Shown here: one piece after another, positions 36,840-44,922 of the stretch | Position numbering within the stretch: the first letter of the stretch is position 1 | Layout of the letters: the number at the start of each line of letters is the position of its first letter | Source of the DNA: Granulicella sp. 5B5 | Lineage (GTDB): Bacteria; Acidobacteriota; Terriglobia; Terriglobales; Acidobacteriaceae | DNA length: 64,000 nt | Assembly (NCBI RefSeq): GCF_014083945.1 | Contig: NZ_CP046444.1 | Coordinates: 3,410,001-3,474,000, forward strand | Direction of reading: 5' to 3' | The notes under the pieces: generated by a model | What the model was told of the DNA's origin: nothing | Database searches by the model: none | Seen by the model: the letters and a program-made list of their open reading frames with translations, nothing else | Program-made: the position numbers and the translations under genes

Positions 36840-37664
36840 CTAGGCCTTTGCCAGCGCCTTCAGCCGCTGCCGCATCACCTTCACCGCCTCCGCGCTCTCG
36901 TCGATCAAAATGTACTCGCGCCCGTTCTTCGCCGCAGCCACGCCCGTCGTCCCCGACCCCGCAAAAAAGTCCAGCACCGTCTCCCCGGGGTTCGAGTGCA
37001 CCCGCACAATCCGCTCCAACACACCCAGCGGCTTCTGCGTCGGGTACCCCGTCTTCTCCTTGCCTGTTGGCGACACGATCGTATGCCACCACACATCCGT
37101 CGGCGTCTTCCCCCGCGCCGCCTTCGCCGCGCCTACCAGCCCCGGTGCCATGTACGGAATCCTATCGCTCGCCTCCAGCCGGAACGTGTACTCCTTCGGA
37201 TTTTTCGTATACCAAAGGATGTTGTCATGCTTCCCCGGCCACCGCTTCTTTGACCGCGCTCCATAGTCATACGCCCAGATGATCTCGTTCTGAAAGCACG
37301 CCCGGCTCCCGAACACCTCATCCAGCAGCACCTTGCAGTAGTGCACCTCGCGCGGGTCGATGTGGAAGAACAGCGACCCCGTCGGCGTCAACACGCGGTG
37401 TGCCTCCTCCAACCGCGGCCGCAGAAACCCCAGGTAGTCCTCAAACGCGTCCGCATACACCGGCATCGCCTCCAGCGTCTCCGTCCGGTAGCGATGCCCG
37501 CCAAACCCCGTCCGGTCGCCCGCCACATCGCGCACTGCCTTCATGCGCTTCCGCTGCTGCGTGGTCCCCGTGTTGAACGGCGGGTCAATGTAGATCAGCT
37601 CGACACTCCCGGCCGCCAGCTTGCGCAGCGCGGCCAGGTTCTCCCCTCGGATGATGCGGTTCAC
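36840..37664 (-). CDS. Orphan beta-class DNA methyltransferase (adenine-N6 or cytosine-N4)
   Basis: About 274 residues. GTG 37664 is preferred: GGGAG lies six bases upstream and the protein then starts NRIIRGENLAAL, as family members do; an upstream GTG at 37733 adds 23 unlike residues. Motif order is that of beta-class enzymes: catalytic IDPPFNTG (motif IV) near the N-terminus, then GYPTQKPLGVLERIV and the AdoMet site DFFAGSGTTGVAA (motif I) near the C-terminus. No restriction endonuclease or specificity gene is adjacent, so it is an orphan, possibly regulatory like CcrM; the recognition site cannot be read from sequence. Confidence 0.88.
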   Translation of the reverse strand: MNRIIRGENLAALRKLAAGSVELIYIDPPFNTGTTQQRKRMKAVRDVAGDRTGFGGHRYRTETLEAMPVYADAFEDYLGFLRPRLEEAHRVLTPTGSLFFHIDPREVHYCKVLLDEVFGSRACFQNEIIWAYDYGARSKKRWPGKHDNILWYTKNPKEYTFRLEASDRIPYMAPGLVGAAKAARGKTPTDVWWHTIVSPTGKEKTGYPTQKPLGVLERIVRVHSNPGETVLDFFAGSGTTGVAAAKNGREYILIDESAEAVKVMRQRLKALAKA

Positions 37665-37791
37665 TTCGTCTCCCTGCTTGGCATCCTGACAAACGAGTCT
37701 ATTATCAAAGAGTCGTAACAGATTTGGATGCACCCTTCCGCGCGCCCCCTGTCGTGCGCCGGTCGGGTTTCGGGATCAGGAGATTAGGTAC

Positions 37792-38247
37792 GTGCCAACC
37801 GAGCTTTATTTCGAAGACTTCTATCCGGGGCTCAAGTTCGTCTCCGGACGCAGCTACAAGGTCACCGCCGAAGAGATCAAGCAGTTTGCCGAGCAGTATG
37901 ATCCGCAACCCTTTCACCTCGACGAAGCCGCCGGTGAAAGCTCCTTCTTCAAAGGCCTCGCCGCCTCCGGCTGGCTCACCGCCGCCATCGTCATGCGCCT
38001 CCGTGTCGAGTCCATCCACGTCGCCGGCGGCATGATCGGCGCAGGCGTCGAGGAGATGCGTTGGACCCAGGCCGTCCGTCCCGGCGACTCCCTCCGCACC
38101 GAAGCCGAGATCCTCAACGTCCGCGAGTCCAAGTCCCGCCCCAAATACGGCGTCGTCCGCTCCCGCACCACCGTCTTCAACCAGCGCGGCGAGGTCGTCA
38201 TGCGCACCGTCGTCAACTTCCTCGCCCCCCGCCGCTCCGCCCTGTAA
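37792..38247 (+). CDS. MaoC-like hotdog-fold dehydratase
   Basis: 151 residues; GTG with AGGAG about ten bases before. The single hotdog fold has the hydratase-2 motif in FAEQYDPQPFHLDEAA (Asp and His of the catalytic pair) and then FFKGLAASGWLTAAIVMRL, GAGVEEMRWTQAVRPGD. MaoC-type proteins hydrate enoyl-CoA or -ACP, or act as thioesterase-like accessories. Lone genes of this size are common and their substrates rarely known. Faces the methyltransferase divergently across 127 bases. Confidence 0.85.
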   Translation: MPTELYFEDFYPGLKFVSGRSYKVTAEEIKQFAEQYDPQPFHLDEAAGESSFFKGLAASGWLTAAIVMRLRVESIHVAGGMIGAGVEEMRWTQAVRPGDSLRTEAEILNVRESKSRPKYGVVRSRTTVFNQRGEVVMRTVVNFLAPRRSAL

Positions 38248-38319
38248 CCTCTCAATCTGGGTTCGCGGGATGCCGGGTGCCCCATGTCGCGCTTCTGAGA
38301 CATAGGTTCGCAGAGTGTC

Positions 38320-38367
38320 GGGTGCCCCATCTTCGCGACGGCTCCATCGTCGCTAAGGTGGGATGCA
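38320..38367. repeat. 48-base hairpin repeat, copy 1
   Basis: GGGTGCCCCATCTTCGCG through AAGGTGGGATGCA. It matches the copy at 50228-50275 at 47 of 48 positions. It folds as CCCATCTT against AAGGTGGG with GCGACG against CGTCGC inside. About 20 bases before it lies a second module containing CTGAGACAT and TTCGCA. Intergenic, between MaoC and the MBL-fold gene. Confidence 0.8.
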
Positions 38368-38463
38368 CAAATCTCCAGGTACCCACACGCAACCACCCCG
38401 TACCACCCCAAGCTCCCACGCCCTTTTCGCACAGCCCACCGGCGTATCCTCATCTCTGTGCGG

Positions 38464-39420
38464 ATGACCATTCTGGCTTCGGGCTCGAAGGGCAACGCGA
38501 CCATCGTCGCGGCAGGGAACACCTCCGTCCTCATCGACGCCGGCCTCAGCTGCCGCGAGCTCCTCAAGCGCATGGCCCTCGCCGGCGAAGACCCGGCCTC
38601 CCTTGACGCCATCCTCATCACCCACGAGCACGTCGACCACGTCTCCGGCCTCGCCGTCCTCGCCCGCCGCCTCGGCATCCCCGTCTACTTCACGGAGCAG
38701 ACCCACCGCGCCTGGGTCCGCATGTTGACCCCCAAGACCACCATGTCCTACACCAAGTGGCTGGAGATGAAGCAGCGCGAGAAGGCCGAAGCCGAGGCCG
38801 CCTCCCACGCCCCGGCCCACACCGTGATCGCAGTTGAGGCCGAGCCCGACGCTACCGCCCAGCTCCCCATCGACCCCGACGACGACACCCCCGTCAAAAA
38901 AGATCCCGCCGCGCTTCCGGTAGTCGAGTACTTCCGACCCGGCCACGCCTTCGCCATCGGCGACCTCGACGTCAATCCCTTCACCATCCCCCACGACGCA
39001 GCCGACCCTTGCGGCTTCGTCTTCCACGCCCGCTCCGAGAGCCTCCGCATGGCCGTCGCCACCGACCTCGGTTACATCCCACCCAACGTCAAGCTCGCCC
39101 TCAAGAACGTCGACGTCCTCCTCCTCGAGTCCAACCACGATCTCGAAATGCTCAAGGACGGCCCCTACCCCTGGAGCGTCAAGCAGCGCGTCCTCAGCCG
39201 CGTCGGCCACCTCTCCAACGCCGCCGCCGCCGAGTTCCTTACCCAGGATTACGATGGTGGTGCCCACACCATCGTCCTCGGTCACCTTTCCGAGCACAAC
39301 AACCTTCCCGAACTCGCCCTCCTCGCCGCCGAGCAGGCTATCGGCAATCGAATGAGTCTCTTAGGCAACCGCATCCTGCTCGCCGGCCAGGCGGAGCCCA
39401 CCCCCTCCATATGCCTTTGA
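38464..39420 (+). CDS. MBL-fold metallo-hydrolase, WalJ/YycJ-like
   Basis: About 318 residues; ATG 38464 or GTG 38458 (two codons earlier), no clear ribosome site. The metallo-beta-lactamase fold opens with MTILASGSKGNATIV and has the di-metal motif THEHVDHVSG, a later aspartate in VATDLGYIP and histidines in LLESNHD and LGHLSEHNNLPE. It resembles YycJ/WalJ exonuclease-like hydrolases, but residues about 100-160 hold an acidic, alanine-rich insertion (EKAEAEAASHAPAH; DPDDDTPVKKD) not usual for the family. Substrate probably nucleic acid or a phosphodiester; not certain. Confidence 0.82.
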   Translation: MTILASGSKGNATIVAAGNTSVLIDAGLSCRELLKRMALAGEDPASLDAILITHEHVDHVSGLAVLARRLGIPVYFTEQTHRAWVRMLTPKTTMSYTKWLEMKQREKAEAEAASHAPAHTVIAVEAEPDATAQLPIDPDDDTPVKKDPAALPVVEYFRPGHAFAIGDLDVNPFTIPHDAADPCGFVFHARSESLRMAVATDLGYIPPNVKLALKNVDVLLLESNHDLEMLKDGPYPWSVKQRVLSRVGHLSNAAAAEFLTQDYDGGAHTIVLGHLSEHNNLPELALLAAEQAIGNRMSLLGNRILLAGQAEPTPSICL

Positions 39421-39546
39421 ACCCGTTCTCTAACTCCCGCAGTATGAATCCCTGTCGGTACATCTGGCGTCAAACCCTTGCGTATGGAAGATGTAACTTC
39501 CGGCTGTGTAGCCGAGTGCGATAAACTGGAGGCAGTGAACCCCGAT

Positions 39547-40056
39547 ATGGCAAATTACTCACATCGATCCGGAGCGAGCGACAAAACCTCCTGCACGGAC
39601 CCGGTCGTAGGGGCCATCCTCTCCGGATGGCGTTATGACATTACGGGCAACTCCCCCGATCTTCGCCTCGACTACGAGGCCCATCTCTCCGAGTGCGGCC
39701 ACTGCCGCCGCCGCCAGCGCATCCATCGCACCGTCGATGTCCTGCTGCTCGCCGCCACCTCGCTCTCCTTCGCTGCCTTTTTGCTGGCCGCCCTGGTCAT
39801 GCACCGGTTGGAGGCCGTCAGCCACATCACCAACGTGCATGTTCACCTGCATCCGGACAATGTAGCTGCCCTGGCCCGCATCCCCGACTCCATCACCATC
39901 GGTCTTGAGACTGTCGCTGTCGCCGGCGTCATCGTCTCCATGCTGCTCTGGGTGCTGGTCGCCATGGCGACTCCCATCTTCGGCATGATCACTGCCACGG
40001 TTCGCGAGCGCATCGCTCCAGAGCTGCGCGATCGGCTGCGCAAACAGGTAGCCTGA
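39547..40056 (+). CDS. Two-helix membrane protein with a zinc-finger-like anti-sigma motif
   Basis: About 169 residues from ATG 39547; in-frame starts at 39478 and 39484 exist, and GGAGG at 39528-39532 fits none ideally. The N-terminal cytoplasmic part has HLSECGHCRRRQR, the H-x3-C-x2-C pattern of anti-sigma (ZAS-like) zinc binding. Then come two membrane helices (LLLAATSLSFAAFLLAALVM; VAVAGVIVSMLLWVLVAMAT) separated by a histidine-rich loop (HITNVHVHLHPDN). No sigma factor is adjacent, so an anti-sigma role is only suggested. The rhomboid protease gene starts 22 bases later; intramembrane cleavage of this protein is an attractive untested idea. Confidence 0.6.
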   Translation: MANYSHRSGASDKTSCTDPVVGAILSGWRYDITGNSPDLRLDYEAHLSECGHCRRRQRIHRTVDVLLLAATSLSFAAFLLAALVMHRLEAVSHITNVHVHLHPDNVAALARIPDSITIGLETVAVAGVIVSMLLWVLVAMATPIFGMITATVRERIAPELRDRLRKQVA

Positions 40057-40078
40057 TCCCGCGCTGGAACCCGCCGCT

Positions 40079-40996
40079 TTGACCGAATCCTCCACACCCG
40101 ACGGCTACCAGCATCCCTCCCACACCAGCGGCGAGAGCATCGCCGCTGTAGAAGCCACCCTGGAAGGCCAATCGCGCCCCGCCCGCCGCCGCGTCAACAC
40201 CTCGCTCTGGAACTACCCCGCCACCTACACCCTCATCGCCATCAACGCGCTGGTCTTCGCGGTCATGTTCCCCTTCGGCCCGGTCCCGGCGCTGCTCCAC
40301 GCCCATCAGTGGACCGGCATCCTCACCGCCTCCTTCAACGGCGACACGCTCATCCGCTTCGGCGCCACCTACTCCTACCTCGTGCAGGAGGGCCAGTGGT
40401 GGCGGCTCGTCACCGGCGCTTTCGTCCACGTCACCATCCTGCACATCCTGCTCAATATGTGGTGCCTCTGGAATCTCGGCCTCTTCGGTGAGCCGCTCCT
40501 CGGCAAGCGCGGCCTCGTCGCCGTCTACCTGCTCACAGGCACCGCTGGCATGATGCTCTCCTTCGCCTGGGCCATCTTCCGCTTCCAGCCCACCCTCGTT
40601 GCCGGAGCCTCAGGCGCGGTCTTCGGCATCGCCGGCATCCTCATCATCCTGCTCTCCAACCGCAACCTCCCTGTTCCCTGGGACGAGCTCCGCAGTCTCC
40701 GCCGGCAGGTCATCTTCTTCGCGGCCATCAACCTCGTCCTCGGCCTCGGCCCGGACATCCTCGCCAGCGGCGCCGCCTCGCAGCTCTCCGCCCTCCACAT
40801 CAACCCGAACAACCTACCCCGCATCGACAACTCCGCCCACCTCGGCGGCTTCCTCAGCGGCCTCGCTCTCGGCATCCCGCTCTTCCCCAGGATGACCGCC
40901 GGCCGCGCCACCTACCGCCGCCGCCAGCGCATCACCTTTGCCGCTGCCACGCTCCTAATCTGCCTCATCGGCTACGCCCTCACCAAGTTGGTCTAG
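40079..40996 (+). CDS. Rhomboid-family intramembrane serine protease
   Basis: 305 residues from TTG; no ribosome site is evident. About 60 cytoplasmic residues are followed by six or more membrane helices. Rhomboid landmarks are WWRLVTGAFVHVTILHILLN (WR and HxxxN region), the catalytic serine in VAGASGAVFGIAG and the catalytic histidine in HLGGFLSGLALG. Such enzymes cut single-pass membrane proteins within the lipid bilayer. Its immediate upstream neighbour is a two-helix protein with an anti-sigma-like zinc motif. Confidence 0.92.
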   Translation: MTESSTPDGYQHPSHTSGESIAAVEATLEGQSRPARRRVNTSLWNYPATYTLIAINALVFAVMFPFGPVPALLHAHQWTGILTASFNGDTLIRFGATYSYLVQEGQWWRLVTGAFVHVTILHILLNMWCLWNLGLFGEPLLGKRGLVAVYLLTGTAGMMLSFAWAIFRFQPTLVAGASGAVFGIAGILIILLSNRNLPVPWDELRSLRRQVIFFAAINLVLGLGPDILASGAASQLSALHINPNNLPRIDNSAHLGGFLSGLALGIPLFPRMTAGRATYRRRQRITFAAATLLICLIGYALTKLV

Positions 40997-41009
40997 CATT
41001 TTGACCTTC

Positions 41010-41130
41010 CCGTGATGTGTCATCTCGACCGAAGTCCGCGCTTTTGCGGACGCAGCGGAGAGACCTGCGTCTTCCGTAGCGAGAGCCGCAGGCGCGAGCG
41101 TACCCCGGAGGGAGCACGGGCCTCTTGACA
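41010..41130. repeat. Dispersed-repeat-like spacer sequence
   Basis: The text TCATCTCGACCGAAG ... GCAGCGGAGAGACCTG resembles a non-coding word I have seen scattered through Acidobacteriota genomes. Only one copy is in this window, so the call rests on memory. The adjoining AACCCG/CGGGTT hairpin with TTTCGTCGTCTTT (41157-41187) may terminate the rhomboid transcript. Confidence 0.4.
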
Positions 41131-41300
41131 CGCCCTATACAATAAAAGAAGCAAACAACCCGCCCCAGGCCGGGTTTCGTCGTCTTTGCGCTCTTTCAAA
41201 ACCGATCCGCTCAAGCCAGGTAACCAACGAGCCGGTTACGAGCCTAACCCCAATCCGCTGCGGATCATACGGCCCAAATAGGGGAGGGGTGGCAGGCAGC

Positions 41301-41333
41301 AAAAAAAAGAGCCCCGGCTTACGCCAGGGCTCT
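41301..41333 (-). terminator. Intrinsic terminator of the XRE regulator gene
   Basis: AGAGCCC (41308-41314) and GGGCTCT (41327-41333) with inner GGC/GCC pairs form the stem. On the minus strand the hairpin is followed by eight T residues (41301-41308). It lies 20 bases past the stop at 41353. Confidence 0.88.
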
Positions 41334-41352
41334 CTGTGTCAGTCGAACAAAC

Positions 41353-41781
41353 TTAGCTTATCGAAGTCGAAGCCGTTGCGGCGAACTTGCGAACCATAGC
41401 CAGCAACAGCCGCCGGTCGCTCTCGGTCAGTTGCGACGAGTACTTCTGCACCTGCGTCAAGAACCGGATATCGTCCTCGCCCATCGCCGTCACATGGGCA
41501 TCGCGCGTGGCGCTCTCCCGTCCATGGCCGTCGGCAAAGAACTGGCTCAGCGGTAGTTCCAGCGCCGACGCGATCTTCTGCAGCGTATCCAGCGACGGCA
41601 CCGTGTGCCCGTTCTCAACGCGGGAAAGGTAGCAGCGCAGCAACCCCGTGCGCTTTTCGATATCACCCTGCGACATGCCACGCTGCAGGCGAAAGCTCCG
41701 GATCGTTACGCCAATGTTGATCGGCGCCGGTTCGGGCGTGGGTCCTGTCTGCTGCGGCACGACTGTTGTCATAGAAGCCAT
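41353..41781 (-). CDS. XRE-family transcriptional regulator
   Basis: About 142 residues from ATG 41781; a TTG at 41817 and an ATG at 41772 are also in frame and no ribosome site decides. The helix-turn-helix (about residues 15-70) reads IRSFRLQRGMSQGDIEKRTG and then SRVENGHTVPSLDTLQKIAS, typical of SinR/Cro-type domains. A C-terminal helical tail of about 60 residues (FLTQVQKYSSQLTESDRRLL) probably dimerises. Targets unknown. It lies downstream of fabG on the same strand with a repeat between them. Confidence 0.87.
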   Translation of the reverse strand: MASMTTVVPQQTGPTPEPAPINIGVTIRSFRLQRGMSQGDIEKRTGLLRCYLSRVENGHTVPSLDTLQKIASALELPLSQFFADGHGRESATRDAHVTAMGEDDIRFLTQVQKYSSQLTESDRRLLLAMVRKFAATASTSIS

Positions 41782-41931
41782 TAGCCGTAAAGTACCTATC
41801 AGCCCTCGCAGTAGCAAGGGTTTATCGCAGAAATCTCAACCTTCTCCGTACCTTTCAAGATTCGTGCTGACCCCGGCACATGGGCAACCACTTCGTCTGC
41901 CCAACAAAAACACCACATTCGGCCACATCAA

Positions 41932-41976
41932 CCGTGGCGAAACATGGCGTCTTTACTTCGCGAACTTTGCGGGAGG
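41932..41976. repeat. GTGGCGAAAC repeat, copy A
   Basis: CCGTGGCGAAACATGG then ACTTCGCGAACTTTGCGGGAGG. Similar to copies at 44864-44904 and 51766-51806. The upstream arm of the palindrome seen in copy B is degenerate here. It lies just after the fabG stop. Confidence 0.65.
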
Positions 41977-41984
41977 TCTTTGCC

Positions 41985-42731
41985 TTATCCCATGTACATC
42001 CCGCCATTCACATCCAGCGTATGCCCGGTGATGTACCCCGCGCCCTCCGAAGCCAGAAACGCCACCGCCGCTGCGATGTCCGCATCGCTGCCATACCGTG
42101 CCAGCGGAATATGCCCAAGAATCCCGGCCTTCTGCTCGTCGGTCAGCACATCGGTCATCGCCGTCTGGATGAACCCCGGCGCCACGGCATTCACCGTAAT
42201 CCCGCGGCTCGCAAACTCCCGTGCCAGCGACTTCGTCAGCCCGATCATCCCGGCCTTCGACGCCGCATAGTTCGCCTGCCCCGCCGCACCGGTCTCGCCC
42301 ACCACCGACGTGATGTTCACAATCCGCCCCCACCGCGCCTTCATCATCGGCGAGATCAGCGCCTGCGTCAGCAGAAAGCTCCCCGTCAGGTTCGTCCGCA
42401 GCACGTCCTCAAAATCCGCGAGCTTCATCCGCATCACCAGCCCGTCCTTCGTGATGCCAGCGTTGTTCACCAGGATATGCACCGTGCCAAACTCCGCCAG
42501 CACAGCCTTCGCGCAGCTCTTGATGGCCTCTTCGCTGGCCACATCCAGCGCAAATGCTTTAGCCACACCGCCCGCCGCGCTAATCTCTGCGGCGACAGCC
42601 TCCAGCTTCTCCACACTCCGTGCCGCCAGCGCGACCGTCGCACCCTGCTTTGCCAGCTCCAGCGCACAAGCGCGCCCAATCCCCTGCGACGCGCCCGTTA
42701 CCAGCGCAATCTTCCCAGCCAATGAACTCAA
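41985..42731 (-). CDS. fabG: 3-oxoacyl-ACP reductase (short-chain dehydrogenase)
   Basis: 248 residues. The start is TTG 42731, set by AAGGAG seven bases upstream. Rossmann NADP site TGASQGIGRA, NNAG motif, catalytic SVVGETGAAGQANYAASKAG (Ser-Tyr-Lys) and the FabG-like PGFIQTAMTD and GHTLDVNGG. It reduces 3-oxoacyl-ACP in type II fatty acid synthesis. It is not in a fab operon here, so an SDR of related specificity is possible, though the length and end agree closely with FabG. Confidence 0.88.
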   Translation of the reverse strand: MSSLAGKIALVTGASQGIGRACALELAKQGATVALAARSVEKLEAVAAEISAAGGVAKAFALDVASEEAIKSCAKAVLAEFGTVHILVNNAGITKDGLVMRMKLADFEDVLRTNLTGSFLLTQALISPMMKARWGRIVNITSVVGETGAAGQANYAASKAGMIGLTKSLAREFASRGITVNAVAPGFIQTAMTDVLTDEQKAGILGHIPLARYGSDADIAAAVAFLASEGAGYITGHTLDVNGGMYMG

Positions 42732-42822
42732 AGTCTTTCTCCTTCTACTTCCTATTTCCTACTTGCTACTTCCTATCCCTGTGTATTAAACCACCGCCTC
42801 GCCGCGATATCCTTGCCGAGTC

Positions 42823-44403
42823 ATGTCCGATCACCCCGCCAAGCCCGCCGCGCCCAACACCACCGAAGTCTACGCCATCCACGGCGCCGAGCCCGAAGTC
42901 CTCGCCTACGCCATGGCGAAGTACAGCCGCAGCGCGCTCACTATGCGCGAATCGCTCACCGAGATCAGCTCCCAGCGCGCGGAGCAGTTCCTAAATACCT
43001 TCTACTTCCAGTACGGCCACCGCTCCATCGCCGACCTCGCGCACATCCCCTTCGCCATCGAGCGTCTCTCGCTCCTCGCCGCCATCGCTCTCGTCGACGA
43101 GACCCGCTGGGACGGCCAGGAGCGCAGCACCCGCTACCAGGACTTCCGCCGCTCCGGCTGGTACATGCCTGAGCTCCACAGCAAAGCGAAGACCGCCTAC
43201 ACCCGCGCCATCGAAGCCCTCTTCCACGCCTACGACGGGCTCAGCGCCGGCATGTTCGAAGCCCTCAAGGCAGCGATCCCATGTCCAGAGAGCATGAAGC
43301 CCGAGGCCTACGCGCGCACCCTCAAAGCCCGCGCCTTCGACGCCGCGCGTTATCTGCTGCCGCTTGCGACGAACACCTCGCTCGGCCAGATCGTCAACGC
43401 CCGCACGCTTGAAACCCAGGTCTCGCGCCTGCTCTCCAGCGAGTTCGCCGAGGTCCGGGACCTCGGCACCAAGCTCCGCAGCGCCGCCAGCGAGCCCGCA
43501 TGGAACGTCCAGCGAGACAAGCTCGAAGAGATGGCAGGCGAGGGAACTGTCGACGCCACCGCCACTGCCGAGATCCTCAACACCCTCATGCCGCCTGTCC
43601 GCACCGCGCCCACACTCGTCAAGTACGCGGAGCCGAACGACTACCAGATCGCCAGCCGCCGCGAGCTCCGCCAGGCCGCCGCCGAGCTCATGCGCGACCC
43701 CGACGGCAACCCGCGCCCCATCTTCCCCGCGCCCATCGTCGACCTCCTCGACGACGACGAGGACCTCGAGGTGGAGCTCGCTACCAGCCTGCTCTATCCG
43801 CACTGCCACTACTCCTACCGGCAGCTCCGCGGCGCCGTCGCCGCCCTCACTGAGCCCCGCCGCAACGAGCTCATCGCCCTCGGCACCGCCCACCGCGGCC
43901 GCCACGACGAGCTCCTCCGCAGCTTCCACTCCGGCCACGGCTTCCGCTTCGACATCCTCATGGACATCGGCGGCTTCCGCGACATGCATCGCCACCGCCG
44001 CTGCGTGCAGCTCATCCAGGAGTTCACCGACCTCCACGGCTACGACGAGCCCACCTGCCCCGGCCAGCCCACCCTCGCCGAAGCCGGCCTCGAACCCGCC
44101 TACAAGGCCGCCATGGACGCCGCCTATACCGCCTACCGCACCCTCCGAGACAGCACCGAACCCGAAGCCGCCCAAAGCGCCCAGTACCTGCTCCCACTAG
44201 GCACCCGCTGCCGCGCCATGTTCAAAATGGACTTCGCCGAAGCCCTCTACATCTCCGAGCTCCGCAGCGGCATTGCCGGCCACTTCAGCTACCGCCTCGT
44301 AGCCTGGGAGATGTACCGCGCCATCGCCGCCCGCCACCCTGCATTGAAGAGCATGTTCCGCATCGAAGACGTCCACATCCCCGTCGACTTGTTGAAGCGA
44401 TAA
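42823..44403 (+). CDS. thyX: Two-domain ThyX-type flavin-dependent thymidylate synthase homologue
   Basis: 526 residues, about twice a classical ThyX. Two ThyX-like halves are visible. The first has YGHRSIADLAHIPFAIE and QERSTRYQDF (the S-x-RY end of the ThyX motif), then ARYLLPLATNTSLG. The second has FRDMHRHRRCVQ (the RHR part), then AQYLLPLGTRCRAMFK and the helix ELRSGIAGHFSYRLVAWEMY. The first half lacks RHR and the second lacks S-x-RY, so one complete RHRxxS-type motif is split over both. ThyX methylates dUMP with methylene-tetrahydrofolate and FAD; active sites in the usual homotetramer lie at subunit interfaces, which a fused dimer could satisfy. Activity is inferred. Confidence 0.82.
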   Translation: MSDHPAKPAAPNTTEVYAIHGAEPEVLAYAMAKYSRSALTMRESLTEISSQRAEQFLNTFYFQYGHRSIADLAHIPFAIERLSLLAAIALVDETRWDGQERSTRYQDFRRSGWYMPELHSKAKTAYTRAIEALFHAYDGLSAGMFEALKAAIPCPESMKPEAYARTLKARAFDAARYLLPLATNTSLGQIVNARTLETQVSRLLSSEFAEVRDLGTKLRSAASEPAWNVQRDKLEEMAGEGTVDATATAEILNTLMPPVRTAPTLVKYAEPNDYQIASRRELRQAAAELMRDPDGNPRPIFPAPIVDLLDDDEDLEVELATSLLYPHCHYSYRQLRGAVAALTEPRRNELIALGTAHRGRHDELLRSFHSGHGFRFDILMDIGGFRDMHRHRRCVQLIQEFTDLHGYDEPTCPGQPTLAEAGLEPAYKAAMDAAYTAYRTLRDSTEPEAAQSAQYLLPLGTRCRAMFKMDFAEALYISELRSGIAGHFSYRLVAWEMYRAIAARHPALKSMFRIEDVHIPVDLLKR

Positions 44404-44422
44404 ATCTACTCGAAAGAAATCA

Positions 44423-44812
44423 ATGACCCAAGAAGAGCTGAACGGGTTAGCAAGAAAAATTCTCGACGCAGCCTTCCGAGTCCACACGGCTCTCGGCCCA
44501 GGCTTGTTAGAGACTGCCTATACCGCGTGCCTCGTCTACGAACTTCGTAAGATGGGCCTCGAAGTGAGGACGGAAGTCCCCGTTCCAATCGTCTATGACG
44601 GAACGAAGCTGACCGATGTGGGGTACCGAATCGACATTCTGGTAAGCAATGAGATCGTCCTCGAGATCAAGTCTGTCGACGCGCTAGCGCCAGTCCATTT
44701 TTCCCAGATTACGTCCTACCTCAAACTGGCGAACCGACGCCTGGGCTTCCTCCTGAACTTCAACGTAGAAAGCCTCCGAGATGGCATCCACCGTCGCGTC
44801 CACCGCTTCTAA
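44423..44812 (+). CDS. GxxExxY protein (PD-(D/E)XK-like)
   Basis: 129 residues; ATG preceded by GAAAGAAA. The family signature GLLETAY (GxxExxY) follows AFRVHTALGPG. The nuclease-like core has YRIDILVSNEIVLEIKSVD (Asp, then Glu-x-Lys). Members are small, scattered proteins of the PD-(D/E)XK superfamily without a firm function. It starts 19 bases after the ThyX gene. It is followed by a perfect palindrome, and such proteins are often found beside repeats, from memory. Confidence 0.85.
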   Translation: MTQEELNGLARKILDAAFRVHTALGPGLLETAYTACLVYELRKMGLEVRTEVPVPIVYDGTKLTDVGYRIDILVSNEIVLEIKSVDALAPVHFSQITSYLKLANRRLGFLLNFNVESLRDGIHRRVHRF

Positions 44813-44829
44813 ACATCCTCCCGCCAAGT

Positions 44830-44904
44830 CCGCAAAGCAGAGACGCCAAGTTTCGCCACGACAGCCATGGCGAAACTTGGCTAACTTCGCGCACTTTGCG
44901 GGAG
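44830..44904. repeat. Nested palindrome with GTGGCGAAAC repeat, copy B
   Basis: CCAAGTTTCGCCA (44846-44858) and TGGCGAAACTTGG (44868-44880) form a perfect 13-base stem. Outside it, CCGCAAAG (44830-44837) pairs with CTTTGCGG (44895-44902). The right half (44864-44904) recurs at 41932 and 51766. It sits between convergent genes ending at 44812 and 44923 and may serve both as terminator. Confidence 0.75.
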
Positions 44905-44922
44905 ACAGCAGGTGCCTATCCC

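Noticed and set aside
41210-41280. A tRNA-like stretch with GTAACC and GGTTAC arms
   Set aside because: No acceptor/T-arm combination (GGTTCRA with a 7-base acceptor stem) could be built around it.
42991-44175. A 394-codon minus-strand frame opposite the ThyX homologue
   Set aside because: Low-complexity Val/Gly/Ala/Glu-rich translation is typical of antisense to C-ending codons; the plus-strand protein has family motifs along its whole length.
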